This document shows, one piece after another, positions 18,282-27,872 of a DNA stretch of 64,000 bases. Every line of letters begins with the position of its first letter. Position 1 is the first letter of the stretch. The notes below the pieces were generated by a model, which worked only from the letters and a program-made list of their open reading frames with translations, was not told the DNA's origin and ran no database searches. This DNA is from Streptomyces sp. NBC_00344 (GTDB lineage Bacteria > Actinomycetota > Actinomycetes > Streptomycetales > Streptomycetaceae): positions 1,054,001 through 1,118,000 of the forward strand of contig NZ_CP107996.1 of NCBI RefSeq assembly GCF_036088315.1, given 5' to 3'. The translations under genes were made by a program, and so were the position numbers.

Positions 18282-19492
18282 GCGGGCCACGGTAGCCAGG
18301 CATCGACCCGGAAGCCGCCGTCGTCCCCCGCTCCGTGTTCGAGCCGCCCGCCGGCCAGGGTGGCGCGCTCCGTCAGTCCGATCAGCCCCTGACCGGACCC
18401 CGGCACCTCGGGCACATCCGACGGCGGGGCGGGATTGCGCACCTGGATGGTGAGCCCGTTGCCCGGGCTGCCCTCCACCGTGACGGTGACCTCGGCCCCC
18501 GGGGCGTGCTTACGGGCGTTGGTGAGCCCTTCCTGGGCGATGCGGTAGGCGGTACGGCCGGTGGCCGCGGGGACACCGGCCGGATCGGCCACGCGATGGG
18601 CGAGGGCAACCTTCATTCCGGCCTGCCGGGATTCGTCCACCAGGGCGTCCAGCGAGGCGAGGGTGGGCTGCGGGCGGTTCTGCTCTCCCTCCCCCGGGGT
18701 CCGCAGCACTCCGATGATCTCCCGGAGATCCTGCAGCGCCTCATGGGCGCTGTCCCTGATCACCCCGGCGGCGCGGGCCACCTCGGCCACCGGTGCGCCG
18801 GGACGGAATTCCAGGGCGCCCGCGTGGACGCTCAGCAGGGTCAGCCGGTGGGCCAGCACATCGTGCATCTCACGGGCGATGGCCTCCCGGGCGAGCCGCT
18901 GCGCCTGCTCGGCGCGCAGATCCGCCTCCGCCTCGGCGCGCCGCGCACGGTCGCGCAGCACCACGACGAGCTGACGGCGGGAGCGCACGACCATGCCCCA
19001 GGCGATCACCAGCAGGACCAGCACCGTGCCCGCCAGGGCCGAGACGGTCCAGGAGCTGGTGGGGTCGGGGCGCAGCCAGGCCTGCACCACTCCGCTCGCC
19101 ACGGCCGCGGCCGCGACCAGGGCGGCGGGCCGGAACGGCCGGTGCACGGCCAGGCTGAACAGCCCGACGAGCAGAGCGCCCGATGCGAGCGGCGCGATGG
19201 CGGTGACAACGACCAGCGCCACGGCGAGTGCTACCGGGCGACGCCTGCGTACCCACAGGGCGCCGCAGGCGGCCGCCCCCGCCAGCAGGTCGGCGAGGAG
19301 GACCGGGGTGGACTCCTCGGCCCCGGCGGTGAGTGAGTCCAGCGTCAGCAGACCGATGCCCAGGGCGATCAGGAAGGCGGTGGTGTCCACGACCCAGTCG
19401 CGCAGGGTTCGGCGCGGCCGCTCCCGCTCGGCCGGCAGCTCCGGATCCGCGAGGGCCGAAGGCAGCAGCCAGGAGTACTCCGAACGCGTCAT
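18278..19492 (-). CDS. Two-component sensor histidine kinase (HisKA_3 type)
   Basis: A membrane kinase, 404 aa. Five or six hydrophobic segments occupy residues about 35-170 with little extracytoplasmic loop, so it probably senses a membrane or intramembrane signal. The HisKA_3 dimerisation box has His210 in REMHDVLAHRLTLL. The HATPase region includes AYRIAQEGLTNARKHAPGA and GSGQGLIGLTERA. This resembles the DesK/LiaS-type kinases abundant in Streptomyces. It is coupled by ATGA to its response regulator. The ligand is unknown. Confidence 0.93.
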   Translation of the reverse strand: MTRSEYSWLLPSALADPELPAERERPRRTLRDWVVDTTAFLIALGIGLLTLDSLTAGAEESTPVLLADLLAGAAACGALWVRRRRPVALAVALVVVTAIAPLASGALLVGLFSLAVHRPFRPAALVAAAAVASGVVQAWLRPDPTSSWTVSALAGTVLVLLVIAWGMVVRSRRQLVVVLRDRARRAEAEADLRAEQAQRLAREAIAREMHDVLAHRLTLLSVHAGALEFRPGAPVAEVARAAGVIRDSAHEALQDLREIIGVLRTPGEGEQNRPQPTLASLDALVDESRQAGMKVALAHRVADPAGVPAATGRTAYRIAQEGLTNARKHAPGAEVTVTVEGSPGNGLTIQVRNPAPPSDVPEVPGSGQGLIGLTERATLAGGRLEHGAGDDGGFRVDAWLPWPA

Positions 19493-19658
19493 GAGGTCAC
19501 GCTACGCAGACCTGCCCGCGGACGGTGTCACGGCGGCCGAAGCGGAGACCGAAGTCGGGCAGGCTCAGACTTTCGGCCGAGCGGCCCGGCCACCTGGCCG
19601 GCTGCGCGGGGCCGTGACCAGGACCTCCGCGGTGGCGCATCGGGAGAGACGGGCTGCC

Positions 19659-20597
19659 TCAGGCGTCCCGGGTGGCCGAGCGGCGCCCCCAGGCGGTCCC
19701 CGCGAGAACCAGCAGCCCCCCGCAGAGGCCGACGGCACCCAGCCGGTCACCGCCGATCGCGATGCCGGCCGCTGCCGCCCAGAGCGGCTCTGTTCCCAGA
19801 AGCAGGCTGACGCGCGACGGAGAGGTGCGGCGGACCGCCCACATCTGCACGAAGAAGGCGAGGAGAGTGCAGAACACGGAGAGGAAGAGCAGCCCGGCCC
19901 ACTCGTGTGCGCCGAAGCCCGCTGCCACCCGCCAGGGGGCTTCGCCGGCGCCGGGAACCGCTGCCAGCACGGCGAACACCAAGACGGCCGACCCCAGTTG
20001 GACGGTGGTCAGCGGCAGTGAGCCGGCCCCCCTGACCGCCTTGATCCGGGACATCGCCAGCACATGGGCCGTACGGGCGATGGCGGCCAGCAGCATCAGC
20101 AGATCACCGGCCGACGGGGCGGTGAAACCACCGCTCTGGCTCAGCAGCACCACGCCGAGAACGGAGAGCCCAGCGGCGGCCAGGAACCCTCGGGACGGCG
20201 CGGTCCTGGTCACCGCTGCCTCGGTGAGCGGGGTGAAGATCATGGTGAGGCTGATGATGAGACCGGCGTTGGTCGCCGATGTGTGGACCACCCCGTAGGT
20301 CTCCAGCAGGAAGATCCCGCTGAGGATCAGCCCGAGCAGCCCCGCTCCCCGCCACTGTGCCGCGGTCAGCACGCGCAGCCTGTGCAGGCCGGCCACCGCG
20401 AGAACCGGCAGAACGATCGCGAACCGCAGCACGAGCACGGCCACCACGGTGGCCGGCGTGGTGATGTCCTTGGCCGCCAGATAGCTGGCGCCCCACACCA
20501 CGGCCACCAGCAGGACCGGCAGATCGGTCAGCCAGGCCCGGCGCGGGGCGAGGGCGGGTACGGGCACGGCGATCGACGTCAACGGGGTCTCCAGCAT
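19659..20597 (-). CDS. EamA/DMT-family transporter
   Basis: A ten-helix drug/metabolite transporter of about 312 aa with two EamA repeats. The first repeat shows VVWGASYLAAKDIT and ETYGVVHTSATNAGLIISLTMIFTPL. The second shows LPLTTVQLGSAVLVF and SLLLGTEPLWAAAAGIAIGGDRLG, ending in an Arg-rich tail. The ATG at 20597 leaves a short cytoplasmic N-terminus; an earlier in-frame start would add a non-hydrophobic, Arg-rich stretch. Substrates of this family range from amino acids to drugs and cannot be assigned here. Confidence 0.88.
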   Translation of the reverse strand: MLETPLTSIAVPVPALAPRRAWLTDLPVLLVAVVWGASYLAAKDITTPATVVAVLVLRFAIVLPVLAVAGLHRLRVLTAAQWRGAGLLGLILSGIFLLETYGVVHTSATNAGLIISLTMIFTPLTEAAVTRTAPSRGFLAAAGLSVLGVVLLSQSGGFTAPSAGDLLMLLAAIARTAHVLAMSRIKAVRGAGSLPLTTVQLGSAVLVFAVLAAVPGAGEAPWRVAAGFGAHEWAGLLFLSVFCTLLAFFVQMWAVRRTSPSRVSLLLGTEPLWAAAAGIAIGGDRLGAVGLCGGLLVLAGTAWGRRSATRDA

Positions 20598-20782
20598 CCG
20601 CTGCGGGGCGCGGACGCCATCGGCCGGCACGTGGGCCGACCACCGTATCCGGACGAGACCGCTCGGATCCCGCAGACGGGCACACCCGCACCGCAGTGAA
20701 GCGGCCCGTGCCGGCTCCGCTGCCAACACCGGGCTCGCTCCGCTCGGCATGCCGGCGCCCGCGGAGCGCCTCGTGCGCGCTG

Positions 20783-21607
20783 CTATCCGGCGTTGGTGGA
20801 GAACAGCCCGCCCGTCGGCCCCTGCTTGTCGCCGCCTTGCGCCTTCTTCAGCGCGTTGGCCAGACCCTCGATGGTGAGCGACTGGAGAATCACCCGGCCG
20901 TTGCCCTCCAGGGTGGCGAGCGACAGGCCCTCACCGCCGAAGACCGCGTTCATCATGCCCTGGCGGTTCAGGCCGCCGATGCGCTGCACTCCGTATTCGA
21001 TGCCTTCCTCGAAGGCCACGATGCAGCCGGTGTCGACCTCGATGCGGCCACCGAAGTCCGCCGGGTTGAGGTCGATGAAATTTCCCGCACCACAGATGAT
21101 CACAGTGCCGCGACCGGTGAACTTCTCCAGGATGAAGCCCTCGCCGCCGCTGCGCCCCGCTCTGCCGCCCTGCCAGGCGATACCGAAGTCGACGGTGGAC
21201 TCGGCGGCGACGAAGGCGTCCTTCTCGGCGAACCACGCACGACCGCCGGTGAGTTCGAGGGCGCGCATCTCGCCGGGGAGTACCCCAGCGAAGCCGACGG
21301 TGCCCTCACCGCCGGTGGAGGTGAAGTACTGGAAGGCGAGCGACTCCCCCGCGATGGCTCGCTGGCCGGCCTGCATGGCGGTGCCCATGGCCTGCCGGAG
21401 CATGCCACCCATGCCGCCAGCCTGCCCCGGCTGGCCGCCCTGTGGCCTGCCGCCACCGGCGCCGGGTCCGGAAAGGCGGGTCTCCATCGTGACGTTCGCC
21501 GTCTTGAACAGGAACTTCCCGGCCTCGCAGTAGACGGTCTGGCCGGGCTGAAGGCTGACGACGGCCATCTGCATGGCAGTGCCGACGATCTCTTGCTGCA
21601 GGGTCAC
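20783..21607 (-). CDS. AIM24 family protein (TIGR00266-type)
   Basis: A 274-aa beta-rich protein of the AIM24/TIGR00266 family, related in fold to the tryptophan-RNA-binding attenuation protein superfamily. Recognisable parts are YCEAGKFLFKTANVTMETRL (about 26-45) and the C-terminal FLVAFEEGIEYGVQRIGG-like segment with GEGLSLATLEGNGRVILQSL. Between residues about 48 and 85 it carries a Gly/Gln/Met-rich insert. Function is unknown in bacteria; mitochondrial AIM24 affects membrane organisation. It stands alone between non-related genes. Confidence 0.85.
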   Translation of the reverse strand: MTLQQEIVGTAMQMAVVSLQPGQTVYCEAGKFLFKTANVTMETRLSGPGAGGGRPQGGQPGQAGGMGGMLRQAMGTAMQAGQRAIAGESLAFQYFTSTGGEGTVGFAGVLPGEMRALELTGGRAWFAEKDAFVAAESTVDFGIAWQGGRAGRSGGEGFILEKFTGRGTVIICGAGNFIDLNPADFGGRIEVDTGCIVAFEEGIEYGVQRIGGLNRQGMMNAVFGGEGLSLATLEGNGRVILQSLTIEGLANALKKAQGGDKQGPTGGLFSTNAG

Positions 21608-21786
21608 TGCCGGTTTCTCCTGACGGTCTCGGACGGATAGCTGCGGTACCGGCGTACCACCCGGTCAACGGCGACCCGGACGCTGAGGTTCCGCCCCGGG
21701 ACCCGACGTCCGTTTACCGCCGGTGCCGGAGGGCGTACGCGGCTTTGCTCGAAGGCGCACACACACTACCGACGAAGGAGTACGGA

Positions 21787-22510
<724 letters not shown>

Positions 22511-22549
22511 CACCCCGGGCCCGCCGCCCGGCCCGGTGAGGGGGCCCGG

Positions 22550-23884
22550 TCAGCTCCTGTCCAGCAGCCGGCCGGTGGGCTCAGTGAGCGTGCCGTCCGA
22601 CGCGATCCGCACACCCCTCAGCCAGGTCGACCTCACCACTCCGTGCAGGGTCTTGCCCGCGTAGGCGGTCACCGGGTTGCGGTGGTGCAGTGCGGCCGGG
22701 TCGACGGTGAAGGTCTCCTCGGGGGCGAGGACCGCGAAGTCTGCGTCGCGGCCGGGCGCGATGGCGCCCTTCTGTTCCAGGCCCACCAGGTTCGCGGTGG
22801 CCGTGGACATCCAGCGGACGACGTCCTCGAGGGACCGGCCCCGGCGCCGGGCCTCGGTCCAGATCGCGGGGAGGCTGAGCTGGAGCGAGGAGATACCGCC
22901 CCAGGCGGTCGCGAAGTCGTCGGTCTTCAGATCTGCGGTGGACGGCGAATGGTCCGTGACGATGCAGTCGATGGTGCCGTCCGCCAGCGCGTCCCAGAGC
23001 AGATCCTGGTTGGCCGCCTCGCGGATGGGCGGGCAGCACTTGAACTCGCTTGCGCCGTCCGGGACTTCCTCGGCAGTCAGGGTGAGGTAGTGCGGGCAGG
23101 TCTCGACGGTGAGCCGGACGCCCGCCCGCTTGGCGGCTGCCACCAGCGGCAGGGCGTCGGACGAGGAGAGATGCAGGACATGGACCCGGGCGCCGATGCG
23201 CTGCGCGACGTCGATCAGAGCCTCGATCGCGGTGTTCTCGGAGACGCGCGGCCGGGTGGCCAGATAGTCCGCGTACTTGGGGCCACTGAGGTGCGGGGCG
23301 GCATCCAGTTCGTGCGGGTCCTCCGCGTGCACGATCAGCAGACCGCCGAACCCGGCGATCTCGGTCATCGACGCGGTGAGCTGCTGCTGGTCGAGTTCGG
23401 GGAACTCCTCGACCCCGGAGGGCGAGAGGAAACACTTGAAACCGAAGACTCCCGCGTCGTGCAGCGGGCGCAGATCCTTGACGTTGCCGGGCAGAGCGCC
23501 GCCCCAGAAGCCGATGTCGACATGCGCCTTGCTGCGCGCGACCTCCTGCTTGGTCCGGAGGTTGCCGACCGTGGTGGTCGGCGGAAGCGAGTTGAGCGGC
23601 ATGTCCACGAGTGTGGTGATGCCGCCGGCGGCCGCCGCGCGGGTGGCGGTCCAGAAGCCCTCCCACTCGGTGCGGCCTGGGTCGTTCACATGGACATGGG
23701 TGTCGACGAGACCGGGGAGCAGCACGTCGTCGCCGAAGTCCTGCAATGTCGCGCCGGCCGGCACCGGGGCGTCGTGAGGCAGCACCGCCGTGATCTTCCC
23801 GCGGGCGACGGAGACCGCCGCTGCGCGCGTTCCGTCCGGAGTGATGACCCGCGTCGAGCGCAGTACCAGTTCGGTGTCGGACAC
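22550..23884 (-). CDS. allB: Allantoinase
   Basis: Hydrolyses (S)-allantoin to allantoate, 444 aa. The amidohydrolase metal site is complete: His63 and His65 in DTHVHV, the carboxylated Lys150 in FGFKCF, His186 in IVHAED, His238 in LHLSSS and Asp in TDHSP (about 315). The GTG start has AGAGGAG upstream. It is divergent from the allR-type regulator across a 339-base operator region. In S. coelicolor the allantoin pathway is repressed by AllR. Allantoicase, the next enzyme, is not beside it here. Confidence 0.96.
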   Translation of the reverse strand: MSDTELVLRSTRVITPDGTRAAAVSVARGKITAVLPHDAPVPAGATLQDFGDDVLLPGLVDTHVHVNDPGRTEWEGFWTATRAAAAGGITTLVDMPLNSLPPTTTVGNLRTKQEVARSKAHVDIGFWGGALPGNVKDLRPLHDAGVFGFKCFLSPSGVEEFPELDQQQLTASMTEIAGFGGLLIVHAEDPHELDAAPHLSGPKYADYLATRPRVSENTAIEALIDVAQRIGARVHVLHLSSSDALPLVAAAKRAGVRLTVETCPHYLTLTAEEVPDGASEFKCCPPIREAANQDLLWDALADGTIDCIVTDHSPSTADLKTDDFATAWGGISSLQLSLPAIWTEARRRGRSLEDVVRWMSTATANLVGLEQKGAIAPGRDADFAVLAPEETFTVDPAALHHRNPVTAYAGKTLHGVVRSTWLRGVRIASDGTLTEPTGRLLDRS

Positions 23885-23922
23885 CCGAGCTCCTCTTTCT
23901 GCCGCCGTACGATGTGCTGCGG

Positions 23923-23948
23923 CCGTTCCGGCCGACCGGCCGGAACGG
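23923..23948. repeat. 26-bp perfect palindrome in the allB leader
   Basis: Two 12-bp arms, CCGTTCCGGCCG and CGGCCGGAACGG, are separated by two bases. It lies 39 bases upstream of the allB start and four bases from the 17-bp palindrome at 23953. It could be an operator or an mRNA hairpin in the allB leader. No copy was noticed elsewhere in the window. Confidence 0.7.
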
Positions 23949-23952
23949 AGAA

Positions 23953-23969
23953 TTCAACGTTCTGTTGAA
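23953..23969. promoter_or_regulatory. Class A 17-bp palindrome at allB/allR
   Basis: TTCAACGTTCTGTTGAA, an inverted repeat of TTCAAC with one mismatch in the inner position. Matching sites lie upstream of aceB, uraD and the catalase gene. The binding protein is not known; an IclR-type dimer (such as AllR itself) or the regulator at 46781 are candidates. Confidence 0.65.
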
Positions 23970-24014
23970 CGAGTCTTCACTTCGGGCCGCGAGCAGTCAA
24001 GGGCGTCAGAACGC

Positions 24015-24058
24015 TTGGATGTTTCCACAAAGTGAAAGTATAATTTCGCCACCCGGAA
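24015..24058 (+). promoter_or_regulatory. allR promoter with tandem class B boxes
   Basis: A -35 TTGGAT (24015-24020) and a perfect -10 TATAAT (24039-24044) are 18 bases apart. Box 1, TTCCACAAAGTGAAA (24023-24037), fills the spacer. Box 2, TTTCGCCACCCGGAA (24044-24058), starts on the last base of the -10. The boxes are 21 bp apart, so they sit on the same face of the helix. This suggests autorepression of allR and, by proximity, control of allB. Confidence 0.7.
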
Positions 24059-24223
24059 CGTATGTCCTGTGCCTTCAGTGGCGCCGGAGCACACACATCC
24101 GGCCGCCCGACCCGGACAAAGCGTGCCTGACCGGCCAGAACAACCGTCTCGTCACCGAGGTGACGTGGAATACGGCCCGGTAGGCTGGCGCCTTGCCCCG
24201 CCCGCCTCGAAAGGACCGCCGCC

Positions 24224-25027
24224 GTGCCGCAGTCCCACACCAGCGCAGCCGACTCCAAGCCCGCCGCGGCGAGCGGTGGCGTGCAGTCCCTGGAGCGCGC
24301 CTTCGACATGCTGGAGCGGATGGCCGACGCGGGAGGCGAGGTCGGCCTCAGCGAGCTCTCGGCCAGCAGCGGTCTGCCGCTGCCTACCATCCACCGGCTG
24401 ATGCGCACCCTGGTCGCCTGCGGTTACGTACGCCAGCAGCCCAACCGGCGCTACGCACTGGGGCCGCGCCTGATCCGGCTCGGCGAGTCCTCGGCCCGGC
24501 TGCTCGGAACCTGGGCGCGGCCCTATCTGGCACGTCTGGTCGAGGAGACCGGCGAGACGGCGAACATGGCGCTGCTCGACGGCGACGAGGTCGTCTACGT
24601 CGCACAGGTGCCTTCGAAGCACTCGATGCGGATGTTCACCGAGGTGGGACGACGGGTGCTGCCGCACTCCACCGGTGTGGGCAAGGCCCTGCTCGCGCAC
24701 GCCTCGCCCGCCGAGGTGAGAGCGCTGCTCGCCAGGACCGGCATGCCGTCCGCCACCGAGAAGACGATCACCACCCCCGAGGGGTTCCTGGACGCGCTCG
24801 ACACGGTCCGCCGGGCCGGGTACGCGGTCGACGACAACGAGCAGGAGATCGGCGTCCGCTGCCTGGCCGTCCCGGTCCCCAACTCCCCCACCGCGGCGGC
24901 GATCTCGATCTCGGGACCGGCCGGCCGGGTGACCGAGGAGGCGACCGGAAGGATCGTGCCGATCCTCCAGGGCATCGCCCAGGAACTCTCGGCGACCCTC
25001 GCCAGCGCCGGACCCCAGCACGGCTAG
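24224..25027 (+). CDS. allR: IclR-family repressor, probable AllR of the allantoin pathway
   Basis: A 267-aa IclR regulator. The N-terminal winged helix (about 20-85) includes VQSLERAFDMLERM and LSELSASSGLPLPTIHRLMRTLVACGYVRQ. The effector domain (90-260) carries NMALLDGDEVVYVAQV, PHSTGVGKALLAH and GYAVDDNEQEIGVRCLAVPV. In S. coelicolor AllR represses allantoin and glyoxylate genes and is released by allantoate and, less strongly, glyoxylate. The divergent allantoinase and repeated operators at allB/allR, aceB, hyi and gcl support the same role here. The start is GTG at 24224. Confidence 0.9.
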   Translation: MPQSHTSAADSKPAAASGGVQSLERAFDMLERMADAGGEVGLSELSASSGLPLPTIHRLMRTLVACGYVRQQPNRRYALGPRLIRLGESSARLLGTWARPYLARLVEETGETANMALLDGDEVVYVAQVPSKHSMRMFTEVGRRVLPHSTGVGKALLAHASPAEVRALLARTGMPSATEKTITTPEGFLDALDTVRRAGYAVDDNEQEIGVRCLAVPVPNSPTAAAISISGPAGRVTEEATGRIVPILQGIAQELSATLASAGPQHG

Positions 25028-25178
25028 CGCCTCTCGTTCGGAACAGTGCCGGGCCCGGCAGTATCCGGACCAAGGGCCCTGACGCTGCGACCGGGAACGG
25101 CGCCACGGCGGGTACCGGCGGGGCGGGCTTGCCGATAACCGCTTCCAGCTCCGTGGCGATTGCCCCTACCGTGAGCCG

Positions 25179-25712
25179 GTGACAACTCAGGTGATCGTGT
25201 TGAACGGCGGGTCCAGCTCGGGCAAGTCCGGGATCCTCCGTTGCCTGCAGGCGGTATTGCAGGACCCCTGGCTTGCCGCCGCGGTCGACGCGCTGATCGA
25301 GGCGATGCCCGCTTCCCTGCAGACATCGGACGCCGGAATCGAACTCGCGGCCGACGGCAGTGTGAATGTCGGAACGTCATTCCGTGAGCTCGAAGCCGCA
25401 TGGATGGAGGGGGTCGCCGCGATGGCCCGTGCAGGCGCCCGGGTCATCGTCGATGACGTCTTCCTCGGCGGGGCGACGTCCCAGGAGCGGTGGCAGAAGG
25501 CTCTTGACGGACTGGATGTGCTCTGGGTCGGCGTGAGGTGCGAGGCAACGGTCGCCGCAGGCCGCGAGGCCGCCCGCGGGGACCGGGTCCGGGGTATGGC
25601 CGCAGCGCAGGCGGAGTTGGTCCACCGGGGCGTGGTCTACGACCTGGAGGTCGACACCACGCACACGGAGTCCCTGGACTGTGCGCGGGCTGTCGCCGCC
25701 CAGGTCACGTGA
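25179..25712 (+). CDS. Chloramphenicol phosphotransferase-like kinase
   Basis: A 177-aa P-loop kinase, the same length as the chloramphenicol 3-O-phosphotransferase of S. venezuelae. The P-loop GGSSSGKS lies at 10-17. The family base/ligand region includes [10 protein letters not shown] (about 88-97) and [21 protein letters not shown], followed by [17 protein letters not shown]. The enzyme would phosphorylate chloramphenicol or a related hydroxylated compound. No chloramphenicol biosynthesis genes are near, so it is either a stand-alone resistance gene or a housekeeping relative with another substrate. The start is GTG. Confidence 0.85.
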   Translation: MTTQVIVLNGGSSSGKSGILRCLQAVLQDPWLAAAVDALIEAMPASLQTSDAGIELAADGSVNVGTSFRELEAAWMEGVAAMARAGARVIVDDVFLGGATSQERWQKALDGLDVLWVGVRCEATVAAGREAARGDRVRGMAAAQAELVHRGVVYDLEVDTTHTESLDCARAVAAQVT

Positions 25713-25813
25713 TCGAAACCGGTCCTGCGACCGGAAGGCCGGGACGGCGGCTCCCGCCGGCCATCGCGACCATCAGGTCTGCATGTACAGGTCACGGCGG
25801 GACCGCCGCCATC

Positions 25814-26170
25814 TCATCCGTCGCGCCGGTGGCTCACCACATTGACCACCTTGCCGTTGGGATCGCGGACGAAGAACCGGCGTACGCCCCACTCCTCGTC
25901 CTGCAGCGGATGCACGATCTCGGCACCCGCCGCGACCACGGCCGCGTGCACGGTGTCGACATCCTCGACCTCGATGGAGAGGTCGGGCTGGACGGCCGCC
26001 GACTCGTCATGGGTGGTGAAGGTGAGCTGGGCGGTCGGGTTGGCGGGCGAGGCGAGCGTCATCACCCAGCCCTGGTTCATGACTTCCCGCAGCCCGATGA
26101 GGCCGTAGAAATCCCTGCTTGCCCCCATGTCCCCGGTCGAGAAGTCCGGCACCACTCGGCGTACTGTCAT
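25814..26170 (-). CDS. VOC (glyoxalase/bleomycin-resistance) family protein
   Basis: A 118-aa single VOC protein with two beta-alpha-beta-beta-beta halves. Visible elements are VVPDFSTGDMGASRDFYGLIGL at the start and EVEDVDTVHAAVVAAGAEIVHPLQDEEWGVRRFFVRDPNGKVVNVV at the end. The metal-ligand Glu/His pattern of true glyoxalases is incomplete, so a binding or unknown role is likelier. The ATG at 26170 has GAGGG upstream. It has no obvious link to its neighbours. Confidence 0.85.
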   Translation of the reverse strand: MTVRRVVPDFSTGDMGASRDFYGLIGLREVMNQGWVMTLASPANPTAQLTFTTHDESAAVQPDLSIEVEDVDTVHAAVVAAGAEIVHPLQDEEWGVRRFFVRDPNGKVVNVVSHRRDG

Positions 26171-26258
26171 CGGCCACATCCCTCGGATCGGTCCGTGTTC
26201 GGATGACCAGACTGGCATCCCGGGCTGTGACCGGCGAAAGCGGACTCAGGAGTGGCGC

Positions 26259-26420
26259 ATGACCATCTGGGTGAACGGCGCATTCGGGAGCGGGAAGACC
26301 ACTCCGGTCCGGGAGTTGCATTGCGCGGTTCCCCGATGCCCTGGTCTTCGACCCGCCGGCCTCATGGGTCCGCCCGTCGACGCGCGAGGCCAGTACACCG
26401 GCTGGTACATCAGGGAAGAA
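26259..26420 (+). pseudogene. Remnant of a TmrB-like AAA ATPase / nucleoside-kinase-fold gene
   Basis: An ATG at 26259 with AGGAG upstream starts MTIWVNGAFGSGKTT, the P-loop of the TmrB-like ATP-binding family. After about 20 codons the frame is lost. In the +1 frame at 26326-26355 the expected continuation RFPDALVFDP appears. Nothing further downstream matches the family, which normally runs to about 180 aa. This is a frameshifted, truncated relic. It lies between the VOC gene and a small hypothetical gene on the other strand. Confidence 0.7.
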
Positions 26421-26495
26421 GTGCCGCACCGGCACCCCAGCCCGCTCCAGATCTCGGCGACGGGAGCCCGCACGCTCCTGAGAGCGGGGCAGCCC

Positions 26496-26831
26496 TCAGC
26501 CTCTAGGGTGGCCCTGACCGTGATGGTCCTGCCCCTGGGCCGTGCCGTGGCCCTGCGGGATTCCGAACAGCTCGACTGCGTTGCGTACCTCACTGAGGGC
26601 CGCGGCCAGTGCGCTCACCGAGCCGATCGCCCCCGCGACCAGGAGCAGCGAACGGCGCAGCCGCAGGATTTCGGGGACTCCGCTCAGCGCCATCGCGTCC
26701 AGCGAGGCGAGCTCGTCCTCGGCGATCGCACGGTCGGGGAACTCGGCTGGATGGGAGGCCAGTTCGCGGCGCAGCCGGGAGACCGATAAGCGCAGCTCCA
26801 GCACTCTCGGATCCTCGCCGCTGCCGGTCAC
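26496..26831 (-). CDS. DUF5955-like hypothetical protein
   Basis: A small protein of about 111 aa from a GTG at 26831. The core has a coiled-coil-like helix (VLELRLSVSRLRRELASHPAEF), an acidic helix (RAIAEDELASLDAMAL), and a C-terminal hydrophobic helix (LRRSLLLVAGAIGSVSALAAAL). It ends in a Gly/His/Gln-rich tail. I match it from memory to DUF5955 proteins of Streptomyces, whose function is unknown. The upstream ribosome site is weak, so the start is uncertain. Confidence 0.65.
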   Translation of the reverse strand: MTGSGEDPRVLELRLSVSRLRRELASHPAEFPDRAIAEDELASLDAMALSGVPEILRLRRSLLLVAGAIGSVSALAAALSEVRNAVELFGIPQGHGTAQGQDHHGQGHPRG

Positions 26832-27033
26832 CCGTCTCTGCCCCACGCTTCGCAACAAAGCTCTCCCCCTCGCACAACGCTGTGCTGGTGTCGTCCGCAC
26901 ACGATTCGACCCCTGTCCGGCGCTGGTCGGACACCGTGGGTCGCCGCCAGTTAACGCCACTACACACCGTTCCCGCCACTCCACAGACCGAATTCATCGC
27001 GACCTCCAGGTGTCCATGAGGTATCCAGGCCTG

Positions 27034-27657
27034 ATGACGGATTCAGAGACGGATTCCACGAAACGCGCAGAACCCGTGGTGGCCGGGCTGCTGCTCGCGG
27101 CGGGCGGCGGCAGGCGGCTCGGCGGACGGCCGAAGGCCCTGCTGGAACACCGCGGCCGGCCGTTGGCCGAATATGCGTTGCACATCCTGCGAGAGGGTGG
27201 CTGCGGGCCTGTGCACGTGGTGCTCGGCGCCGAAGCGGCCGAAGTGGGACAGCGGGTGGATCTCTCCGGCAGCACGCCCGTCGACAACCCGGACTGGGAA
27301 CAGGGCATGGGCTCGTCGCTGCGGGCCGGCCTGGCCTCGCTCAGCACGTCCGGCGCCGATGCCGCACTTGTCCTGCTGGTCGACCAGCCCGGTATCGGGG
27401 CAGAGGCGGTGGCGCGGGTGCGCGGCGCCTGCCGCTCCCGGTCGAGCCTGGTCGCGGCCGCGTACGACGGCCGGCGCGGGCACCCCGTTTTGTTCGGCGC
27501 CGACCGCTGGGGGGACATCGCGTCGAGCGCCGTGGGCGACCGGGGGGCGCGCGACTATCTGAAGGCGCACGAGGAGGAGATCACGCTGGTGGAGTGTTCC
27601 GACGTCGCTCAGGCGTATGACATCGATACCGTCGACGACCTGATCCACTTGGAGTGA
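27034..27657 (+). CDS. MobA-like nucleotidyltransferase (molybdenum cofactor cytidylyltransferase type)
   Basis: A 207-aa NTP-transferase. The GT-A nucleotide motif LLLAAGGGRRLGGRPKALLEH lies near the N-terminus, followed by NPDWEQGMGSSLRAGL and LVDQPG with the metal Asp, and RGHPVLFG. This pattern is that of MocA/YgfJ proteins, which mature Mo enzymes such as xanthine dehydrogenase. The context of purine catabolism fits, but the dehydrogenase genes are not in the window. An in-frame ATG at 27016 is an alternative start. It is 215 bases before aceB. Confidence 0.85.
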   Translation: MTDSETDSTKRAEPVVAGLLLAAGGGRRLGGRPKALLEHRGRPLAEYALHILREGGCGPVHVVLGAEAAEVGQRVDLSGSTPVDNPDWEQGMGSSLRAGLASLSTSGADAALVLLVDQPGIGAEAVARVRGACRSRSSLVAAAYDGRRGHPVLFGADRWGDIASSAVGDRGARDYLKAHEEEITLVECSDVAQAYDIDTVDDLIHLE

Positions 27658-27705
27658 TCGGCCTGGCACTCAGCGACAACTTCTGTCGATACGGAGAATC
27701 TCGAT

Positions 27706-27722
27706 GTCAACAGAGCGTTGAA
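27706..27722. promoter_or_regulatory. Class A 17-bp palindrome at aceB
   Basis: GTCAACAGAGCGTTGAA differs from the reverse complement of the allB/allR site at only two positions. Its right half contributes most of the -35 hexamer TTGAAC (27718-27723) of the aceB promoter, so binding here should affect RNA polymerase directly. Confidence 0.65.
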
Positions 27723-27759
27723 CTTCCACCATGAGGAAACTAGTATCCACACGTCAGAA
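27718..27759 (+). promoter_or_regulatory. aceB promoter with tandem class B boxes
   Basis: A -35 TTGAAC (27718-27723) and a -10 TAGTAT (27741-27746) are 17 bases apart. Box 1, TTCCACCATGAGGAA (27724-27738), lies in the spacer. Box 2, ATCCACACGTCAGAA (27745-27759), starts 21 bp later and overlaps the -10. The same spacing occurs at allR, hyi and gcl. The leader to the ATG at 27873 is about 120 bases. Confidence 0.65.
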
Positions 27760-27872
27760 GCGCCCTGTACCCCACACGGCGCCCGCGACCGCATTGAGGC
27801 CCCATGGCACCGCGTGCCATGCACGAGCGTCCGGCGGCCGTCAGGCACCGCTCGCTGAAGGAGTGACCGCTC

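Noticed and set aside
22511..22549. GC-rich inverted repeat between the SDR remnant and allB as a terminator
   Set aside because: CCGGGCCC and GGGCCCGG arms occur but with a long, alternative-pairing loop. The evidence is too weak to list as a feature.
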